From contig CAKQBC010000189.1 of the NCBI GenBank assembly GCA_934215995.1, positions 1-5,152 on the forward strand: a stretch of 5,152 bases of DNA, in the 5' to 3' direction. This DNA comes from an uncultured Bacillus sp. (lineage in GTDB: Bacteria; Bacillota; Bacilli; Bacillales; DSM-1321). Under the pieces are notes generated by a model. That model was not told where the DNA came from. It was given only the letters and a program-made list of their open reading frames with translations, and ran no database searches. Both the position numbers and the translations under genes were made by a program. How positions within the stretch are numbered: the first letter of the stretch is position 1; the number at the start of each line of letters is the position of its first letter. Below are positions 5,006 through 5,152 of this stretch, piece by piece.

Positions 5006-5152
5006 ATGAACCCGTGGAACTTTCTGTTTCCTTTTCAAAAACACATGAAAAACTTCTCCCCGGGGATGGGGACAAATGAAATGGAAACGTTCATGAAGAA
5101 TATGTTTGAACAGGTTTCGAAAAACAGCGCCAATGATGCGGCAGCCGGGAAT
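5006..5152 (+). CDS. N-terminal part of a probable sporulation gene, possibly a second Hsp20-like protein
   Basis: Only 49 codons are present and the frame is open to the window edge. The start ATG has GGGAGGG 8 nt upstream. The N-terminus MNPWNFLFPFQKHMKNF is aromatic and Met-rich, followed by METFMKNMFEQVSKN. This N-terminal style (PWN-FPF-K plus Met-rich amphipathic stretch) recalls the variable arms of spore Hsp20/CotP-like proteins in Bacillaceae, but the alpha-crystallin domain, if any, is outside the window. The SigK promoter match suggests synthesis in the mother cell late in sporulation, as for coat proteins. That it is a gene is likely; the product is a guess. Confidence 0.7.
   Translation, partial: MNPWNFLFPFQKHMKNFSPGMGTNEMETFMKNMFEQVSKNSANDAAAGN

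Overview
The window looks like chromosome of a spore-forming Bacillaceae member. The evidence is strong AGGAGG-type ribosome binding sites, GTG and TTG starts, Bacillus-type small proteins (YflJ/DUF2639-like, DUF4870), a YtiB-type carbonic anhydrase, and promoter matches to the sporulation sigma factors SigE and SigK. There are no transposases, phage genes, CRISPR arrays, rRNA or tRNA genes. Overall it is an ordinary core or near-core segment with some unusual local regulatory structure.

Layout. Positions 1-1873 read on the minus strand. From right to left they hold a 47-aa YflJ-like protein (1873-1730), a 107-aa DUF4870 membrane protein (1669-1346), a 176-nt gap with two hairpins and a doubtful 56-codon ORF, an uncharacterised 266-aa protein with two membrane segments (1169-369, GTG start), and the first half of a beta-carbonic anhydrase cut by the window edge (292-1). 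A divergent intergenic region (1874-2096) separates these from a plus-strand MATE-family exporter, NorM-like (2097-3455, TTG start). Next comes a small heat-shock protein of the alpha-crystallin family (3563-3991). A bidirectional terminator (about 4021-4061) lies between that gene and a convergent minus-strand short-chain dehydrogenase/reductase (4850-4065). The window ends in the first 49 codons of a plus-strand gene (5006 onward) preceded by a SigK-type promoter match.

The genes do not form one pathway. Most appear to be single transcription units with their own promoters. A loose common theme is stress and sporulation: a small heat-shock protein, a probable SigK-dependent late-sporulation gene, a probable SigE-dependent small gene, and a drug/cation exporter.

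The most notable signals are: (i) a 14-bp hairpin that buries the whole Shine-Dalgarno sequence of the small heat-shock gene and is followed by six T's just before the ATG, so it could be an RNA thermometer, an attenuator, or a terminator for norM; (ii) a perfect 9-bp inverted repeat over the -10 box of the DUF4870 gene, which looks like an operator; and (iii) an SDR protein whose catalytic Tyr and Ser positions are replaced. I found no convincing evidence of a wholly new multi-gene system.
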